Source: Cardinalis cardinalis (Eukaryota > Chordata > Aves > Passeriformes > Cardinalidae). From it: a DNA stretch of 64,000 nucleotides. Position 1 is the stretch's first letter; every line of letters starts with the position of its first letter. Position numbers and translations under genes: made by a program. The stretch covers positions 1,705,740 through 1,769,739 of the forward strand of contig JACDOX010000068.1 of the NCBI GenBank assembly GCA_014549065.1. Direction: 5' to 3'. Shown here in pieces: positions 58,501 to 64,000 of the stretch. The notes below the pieces were generated by a model. That model did no database searches and was not told where the DNA came from. It saw only the letters and a list, made by a program, of their open reading frames with translations.

Positions 58501-60951
58501 TCACAGCTCTCCACAATCAAACTCCACAATTTTTTCTGCCAGTGCTGTACCATAAATCTGATCTAGACATATTAAGTGACAAGAGGCTGTGGCCTGGATC
58601 CCAGTTGTTGAATTATCTCCAAAACCAATACAGGTTGGAANTTAATAACCTCAGATTACATTCAATACTGGAGTCCACTTCATGCAGTTGCCTCCCACCC
58701 TTCCTTACCAATCAGAAGGAGGAGGGCAGCTGCCATGATTACAAAGCAGAGGTTCTTGCCATTCCTCCGTGGAGGAGGCATGCTGGCATGCAGGTGCTCT
58801 GGTCTCCCAATTTCCCCTCCTTCCTCCTCATCAGCAGCCAGGTTCATCTCCACGTGGCTGTTGTCTCCGTCCGTTTGCCGGGCAATGCTGAAGCGTGTGT
58901 ACGANGTTGGCTCGCCACTGAACTGTGAGGAAAGGCAGTCAGGAGATGGAAGAGTTGGCTACCCCAGCTACAGTCCTTGCAGTCCCCTGCACCTGTGCTC
59001 CAACCCAAACACTGCTGGTCCATCTGCAGCTGCTCCAGTGCAGCCAGTGCTTGGGCTGTCAGTAAGTCAAGATGGATGCTTTAAACACAGTTAAGACTCA
59101 AACCCACTCAGGGTCTCCAGAGTCTATTTAGATTCCATTTACCCTGCACAAGTTTGGAGCCACACTGATCAGTCTAGCCTGGAGTCTTACAGATACGAAG
59201 CACACAATGGCATCAGCATTTCCCACGTGACCCCATGGCTGAGGCTGATTCAAGCAGAAACTCCTGGTTTTAATCAGCAGAGCACAGATCAGTCTTGACT
59301 GTGTACAATATACACTTTGATGAACACAGAGGAAACAGAAATCAACTGTTCATGGGCCTTTGAGCCACATCCACTTTGATGTAAATACTCTCATCCAGCA
59401 CCTGGATAATTTCGTATTAAACTGCCCTATGGCTACCCTTAAATTACACTATTACACACATGGTAGTATTACAAAGCAGCTAGGCTGAAGAGAGATGACC
59501 TTGGGCATTATGCTAGCTAACATGAAAGCTGAGGCCACACCTCTTGCACCCACCAACAACTGGCACTGTTTGACAGCTTTTTACCAGTGCCCAAGCAGAG
59601 CTTTTAGTCTGTAGCCCACTTTTCTAAACAGGTGCAAGGCACAGCCTAGCCTCCCACAGACCAGCAGCCCATGCACAGGGCAGCTGCTCAGATTAACTCG
59701 ATTCCAGGCATAGCCAGGCACTGGCAGAACCACTCCTCTGCCATTAGAGATGCTGAAATTGCCTGCAGCCATGGTTCTGCTGGGGAGTAGAGTGAGACTG
59801 GCAAAAAGGCCAAAGGAATAGCTTTGGGAGCAGCACTCTCCTTTGCACTGGAGAAGCACCTGGTGACAAGCACCCAAGCCCTGTTATAACCTGAGCAGCT
59901 CATCTACAGTTCTCAGCTCCCTCTCAAACTATATGTCAGAGCTGGAAGTGAAGACACCAGATATCCACTTGCTTGGGCAAAAGAAACCAATGTCATTTCA
60001 GACTTGCAGTTCCACTCTGACCCACACTATCCACAATTAAGTGGCTGCCTGCTCATATTTTGGAAAGGGCAACACTGCAGTCTGTCCTAACCCTCTCCCT
60101 GCTCAGCTACTCCACAGCTTGGCTTCCCTCACACCTGAGGCATGTCCTCACACAGAGGACATGCCCCAACCCTACATATCCTCCATTCTTGTTCAGAGAC
60201 CAAACCACCACACTCTCAGTTCTAGCCTTGGGTCATTTCACAATCCAGGCTCTCTAGGACCAGCAGGCTTGGCTGAACAAGTTCCTGCACATTTGTTTCA
60301 AGCACAGGTTGCTTTCAAAAGCTGGACTTGTGGTTGAATTCCCACCCCCAAGTAACAATAGAACACATGTTGATTGTCCCAGTAGGCATTTGAATGGCTT
60401 CCTCAGCAGCACTTCCTTCTGCAACTTTATTCAAGGCCTGCCCCCCCTTTCTTAACAGCCCTCAGAGACCCAAAACACGATAGCAGCTAACGATAAACCC
60501 ACCAGCATGAACTGCTTGAGCCACTTCCTTATCATGGCCAGCTACTTGCAGTGACATTTGGCTCACCACCCATACAGCAGCACCTAACGCTGCTTTGGAT
60601 TTATCACATTCTCCAATACTGATAAGTAGTGATATTTTTTAAAATAAACATAGCTCCCTACTCATCAAATATCTTTCATACAGTTCCATCAACACAGCCA
60701 CCTGTTGCAGAGTTTAGCTATACTCAATTCTACAACTCGTGTATATTCAAATAGACAATGAACTACATGGAAAAATATAAAAATAATATTATGCATATTA
60801 TTATAATTATATCTTATATGTATATACACATAATCTCATACACAGATGTTGTGGAACCTTTCTTCTGCAGTATCATCAGCCCANCAAGAGACAAACAACA
60901 TTGGGGTACATGTCTTACCAAGTTAGAGATTGCTGCTCTGGCATGATCCAT
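49519..60951 (-). CDS. TFRC: Transferrin receptor protein 1
   Basis: Type II membrane receptor that takes up diferric transferrin by clathrin-mediated endocytosis. Coding exons (minus): 60951-60919, 58922-58709, 58119-57900, 57709-57566, 57382-57326, 56815-56722, 56343-56221, 55033-54938, 54794-54655, 54280-54111, 53801-53682, 53080-52995, 52879-52816, 52478-52411, 52051-51984, 51600-51519, 50880-50656, 50168-50028 and 49761-49519. The total is 2388 bases (795 residues); without the 57-base exon it is 776, the length I recall for chicken. YTRF endocytosis motif is at residues 19-22 and the membrane helix at about 69-89. Protease-associated, M28-like and helical dimerisation regions follow, with ARGDFQRA carrying the RGD needed for transferrin binding in mammals. 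Five iron-responsive elements follow the stop. ATG 60951 starts MDHARAAISNL as in other vertebrates. Confidence 0.97.
50581..50639. repeat. 26-bp tandem duplication in a TFRC intron
   Basis: Copies 50581-50606 and 50614-50639 are identical except for an N. They abut the donor of exon 50880-50656. Confidence 0.9.
57326..57382 (-). other. TFRC: Candidate extra 57-base in-frame exon of TFRC
   Basis: Acceptor CTCTTCTCAG and donor CCAG|GTATGC bound a 57-base segment with no stop, phase 2 on both sides. It would insert about 19 residues, Ser/Gly rich, starting RLSKSRGSGSSTSGG. Skipping it joins exon 57709-57566 directly to 56815-56722 in frame and restores the pattern VRLQDKGSRNQVFIVEDG, which aligns without gap to human TFRC. 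It may be a cassette exon, a lineage-specific exon, or a chance open segment. Confidence 0.4.
58709..60951 (-). other. TFRC: TFRC cytoplasmic tail and membrane-segment exons
   Basis: Exon 60951-60919 encodes MDHARAAISNL. Exon 58922-58709 begins FSGEP and contains SYTRFSIARQTDGDNSHVEM, then RRNGKNLCFVIMAAALLLLI, the start of the transmembrane helix. YTRF binds the AP-2 clathrin adaptor in mammals. One N falls in the Thr codon before the motif. The 5' part of the first coding exon extends to about 60989 as 5' UTR. Confidence 0.95.
60780..60850. repeat. AT-rich low-complexity tract in TFRC intron
   Basis: Almost pure A/T with irregular TA steps, located about 70 bases past the donor of the first coding exon. 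Confidence 0.8.
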
Positions 60952-60989
60952 TGCCTTCTGGACAAATGCAAACCGACTTCACCAAAGCC

Positions 60990-62462
60990 CTAGAAGTTCA
61001 GAATACAACAAGGTTAGGATGTTCCCTTGCCACTACATTACACACCTGGGATCAGTTACTGCCACTAGTGCACTGCTTGCCCATAGATTTTCTGTGCATA
61101 CTTCCACCCAAGTTCACTACATTAGTGAACCTGAATGAACCTTGAATGCAGCCTAGAAGTTCCCATGGTAATGATCAGCTCCAATCACTCTTTCCNTTGA
61201 ACTTTGGGTATACTGACAGGCATACAAACGAGGAATACAGTCTCCAGTGGCTAAGTTGAGCCAATGGTCTTATTAAGGGTGAGGACACCTCCATTTAGGG
61301 AGTGCTGGAAAGAGGCATTTACCCAACTGCCACCATGGACCCCAGATATCTAAGGTTCCTGGGCTCTGTCTCAATGACAGTAAGAGTCCAGCTGGAAAAG
61401 AGAAGTCACATAAGGCCATAAGGCAAAGCAGCACAAACTCCAATCCTGACAAAACACTTCTAATATGAACATCCTTCCTAGACAGCTATGTTGTCTACTT
61501 TGTGAACGCAATTTCTGTCTTGAAAAGTCTCTGAAAATCACTAAGAGCATCTTTCCAAAATAATTTCAGCAACTTTAAAAATTNTAAGTTCTCTGCAAAC
61601 AGCAAACGTATCTGAAAGGTAAACTGAAACTGATTTACTTNTCCATTTCTTCCTGAAAATGGTTTGCAATTTAGCGAGTGACCAGACAGGTGCTGAGGTT
61701 GGGAGCAAGCAACCTGAGTATGCCGTCAAGCGCTGCTTCTAATAGGTGCTCTGGTCCTCAGGTGCACGTGGATTAGCTCTACACCTGGGAGCTCTGCAAG
61801 GTTTTATTTGGAGATCAAAGGTTAACAGTGGCCATTGCTTATTTCACCTTTTCTTTAGGGCAAGAACACGTGGAGGTGAAACCCCGACATATTAGAGAAG
61901 CCTTCCCCAAGCGACAACCGGAGGCCGCAGGCTCCCACCAGGGCACAAGTGGGCTGAGCATGTGGAGGGTCAGCTAAAAGGAAACCCGGGAAGAGGCAGG
62001 GAAGCACAAAGGGCCTGCGGCCATCGCACCTGGCAGGGATGCTGGCCGGGTGCGCGATGCCTCCCCGAGCCCCCCCAGCCAGGCCCCGATCTTCCAGAAA
62101 TACGGCAACGAGAAGAAAAAGAGCGAAAAGCGAGCACGTTTGAGCAGCCACCCCGCGGGGCTGGGCGGCTCCGGTGCCGCCAGCAGGGCCCAGCTGCGGG
62201 CAGCCCGATAAGCGGCGGGGCGATAGGCGGGCGGCCGCGGGCACGTCCTGCCCCGCGCCCGCCGAGCGGGCTCGTCAAGGTCGCGGGCTCTGCCGCATGC
62301 GGCGCGGCCGCCAGCGCCAACAGGGCCCCTGCGCCGCCGCCGCAGCTCCCGCGCCGCCTCCCTTCCTCCCTTTCTCCCTCCGTCCGTCCGTCCGTCCGTC
62401 CCCGCCTCCTGCCCCACTCCCTGGCCTTCCACTCCCGCTGCGCCGCGCCTCCGCGCCCGCTC
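60990..62462 (-). other. TFRC: TFRC first intron
   Basis: Between the acceptor of the first coding exon (AG at 60991-60990) and the inferred non-coding exon donor at 62464-62463. The distal part is CpG rich and includes a (CCGT)n run near 62383-62401. I recognise no other gene. Confidence 0.6.
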
Positions 62463-62620
62463 ACCCGCAGCAGCTCCAGCGCCGCGCCGGGCTCCTCTGC
62501 TCCAGGCGCGCGTAGCGCTGTTAACGCGGGCCGGGATTGGCCCAGGCGCGGCCTGGGCTCGGAACGCCCCTATCAGGCCCAGGGCCGGGCCCCGCCTCCC
62601 TCCTGCCCTCAGCACGTTCT
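62463..62620 (-). promoter_or_regulatory. TFRC: TFRC promoter and non-coding first exon
   Basis: In a CpG island, a minus-strand donor CTGCTGCGG|GTGAGC ends at 62465. Upstream on the same strand is a CCAAT box at 62540-62536 within GGGCCAATCCCGG. There is no TATA box. The transcription start is inferred to lie around 62.48-62.53 kb. Confidence 0.6.
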
Positions 62621-62640
62621 CGCTGATCCGGGGGCTGCTC

Positions 62641-62690
62641 GTGGTGCCGCCCATGCTGCTCATGGTGCNGCCCATGCTGCTCNTGGTGCC
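62641..62690. repeat. Short 18-bp tandem repeat upstream of TFRC
   Basis: The unit CCCATGCTGCTCATGGTG recurs with two N positions. Confidence 0.75.
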
Positions 62691-62774
62691 GCGTCCCGCC
62701 GCCCCACAGCCCCCCCAAGGGCTCGGGCTGCTGTGAGCCCTGCCTGGCCTTGCTGCGCACAGGGAACGTAAGGA

Positions 62775-63060
62775 AGCACAGAATCACAGAGGAGAGGTCC
62801 GAGATCATCCAGTCCAACCATCACCCCTCTAACCACTAAACCGTGTGACCCAGCACCTTTTAAGCACTCCAGGGGTCACGATTCCATCGCCTCTCTAGAA
62901 ACCCATTCCAATGCTTGAAACGGTGAAAACCAATTTTCTAATACCTAATCTGAATCTTCCATCTCAGCTAAAGGCCATTTCCTCTAATCTTCTCACTGCA
63001 GGCATAGTGGAAGAGCCTCATCCCCGCCTCAAAACGACGTACTTCCTTTATAAAGAATGA
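62775..63060 (-). mobile_element. 5'-truncated CR1 LINE fragment
   Basis: The plus strand begins CACAGAATCACAG then GATCATCCAGTCCAACC and continues with segments resembling the reverse complement of avian CR1 3' ends (CATTCCAATGCTTG, CTAATACCTAATCTGAA, GGCCATTTCCTCT). The element is therefore inserted on the minus strand. It is diverged and carries no open reading frame. Confidence 0.75.
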
Positions 63061-64000
63061 AGCTGCTTGCTTTATAAATTGCCTTTAGGNGCCCTTGGTA
63101 TGGTGGAGGAGCCACTTACCAAGTAGCATGTGTTTCACTGGCTGCACACCAAGTCCCAGCTTCCCCACAGGAAGGGCTGGAAGTGGGGCAGGGAGATGAG
63201 GTTAACAACTCTTCGTGGGAAGGCATGCTTGTACCGCAGTAGGAGTGGGTCACAGATTTAGCATTCCCACCCTCTCAGCATTTTGAGGGATGAGGGCAGG
63301 AAAATTATTTTTCTCCCTTGCTCTGGCTTGGGAGGCTCTCAGCACCCTCAGGTCCCAGCAAGTCTCATGTGCTCAGGGCTGCCTTTTTAGATNTGAATGG
63401 GCAGAGACACCCGAGGTGCCTTTCCTTTGTGTTGGGCTGCACAGATTGCTATTTTATTTGTACAACAGGAAGCGTGGCAGGTATTATGACTTCCAGCCCC
63501 GAAACACAAGAAGTATGGACAGCCTGCATCAGGACACAGGTTGTGGCCCACCGTGAGAGAAGGTCACTGCTTCCAGCCACAGTCCTTCAGCTCAGGGCAT
63601 CCCTCAAAAGCATGTCACAGCTACAGAACNCTTCAAGGTTCCTGTGTGCGCATGTTCTGCAGTACTGTGCTCATCTGTCCCTTGCTCATTAGAAAAATAA
63701 ATCAGTNGGCCCGGATTATTGCCTCAAATCCTCCCCAAGAAAGAAGGACGGGAGCAGAAAGTTTGTAGTTTGGCAGAACACATGATTTGCAAAGAGGATT
63801 ACGTTTGGTGAAAAGCAATACATTCCTGTGCTGATAAAAGGGGGATTAACTAGACCTGAAATTCGGAGTGGAGGACTGGAGACAAGTCTGTAAAGCGTCT
63901 CTCAGGCAAAATGTGCTGGCGNACCTGCCAGTTCTGTTTACCAGAGGAGGTCTGCGCCAGGCTCCAGTGCCCAGGCTCTCTCTGCTCTAGATTCATCCCT
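63061..64000. other. Intergenic sequence beyond TFRC
   Basis: I see no convincing exon, RNA gene or repeat. Confidence 0.5.

Noticed and set aside
62174..62771. GC-rich frames over the TFRC promoter
   Set aside because: Explained by the CpG island; no homology.
1..64000. CRISPR arrays, operons, prophage, tRNA or rRNA genes
   Set aside because: Nothing of these kinds is visible; the window is vertebrate nuclear DNA.

Overview
The window reads as vertebrate, and specifically avian, draft genomic DNA. Evidence: GT-AG split genes with short introns, GC-rich CpG islands at first exons, a CR1-type LINE fragment, and the conserved order MUC4 - TNK2 - TFRC that is also found on human 3q29. Isolated N bases and one run of 411 N (44850-45260) mark it as draft assembly. 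I resolved the coding exons by hand from splice sites, phase and protein homology; all reconstructed coding totals divide by three.

Layout. (1) 1-6854, plus strand: the 3' part of a MUC4-like gene with a long low-complexity exon, a NIDO domain and an AMOP-like cysteine-rich region, ending in an acidic tail with no VWD, EGF or membrane segment. (2) 9584/9663-22065, minus strand: a complete MUC4 orthologue with signal peptide, Thr/Ser-rich mucin exon, NIDO, AMOP, VWD with GDPH, EGF repeats, SEA-like region and transmembrane helix. The two genes converge tail to tail and their NIDO/AMOP exons match in length and phase, so they look like an inverted duplication. (3) 24316-38699, minus strand: TNK2 (ACK1), a non-receptor tyrosine kinase, with two candidate coding first exons and an intronic CpG island. 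(4) 39.1-46.5 kb: gene-poor GC-rich spacer with a gapped CpG island carrying a strong minus-strand donor, possibly a distal TNK2 first exon. (5) 46.5-62.5 kb, minus strand: TFRC (transferrin receptor 1), including a 3' UTR with five iron-responsive elements, a candidate extra 57-base in-frame exon, and a CpG-island promoter near 62.5 kb. (6) 62.6-64 kb: intergenic, with a CR1 remnant.

Functionally these are neighbours rather than a pathway: MUC4 and its paralogue are surface or secreted mucins, TNK2 acts on growth-factor receptor trafficking, and TFRC takes up iron-loaded transferrin. The least expected items are the truncated convergent MUC4 paralogue, the extra TFRC exon, and repeated segments within the TFRC 3' UTR.
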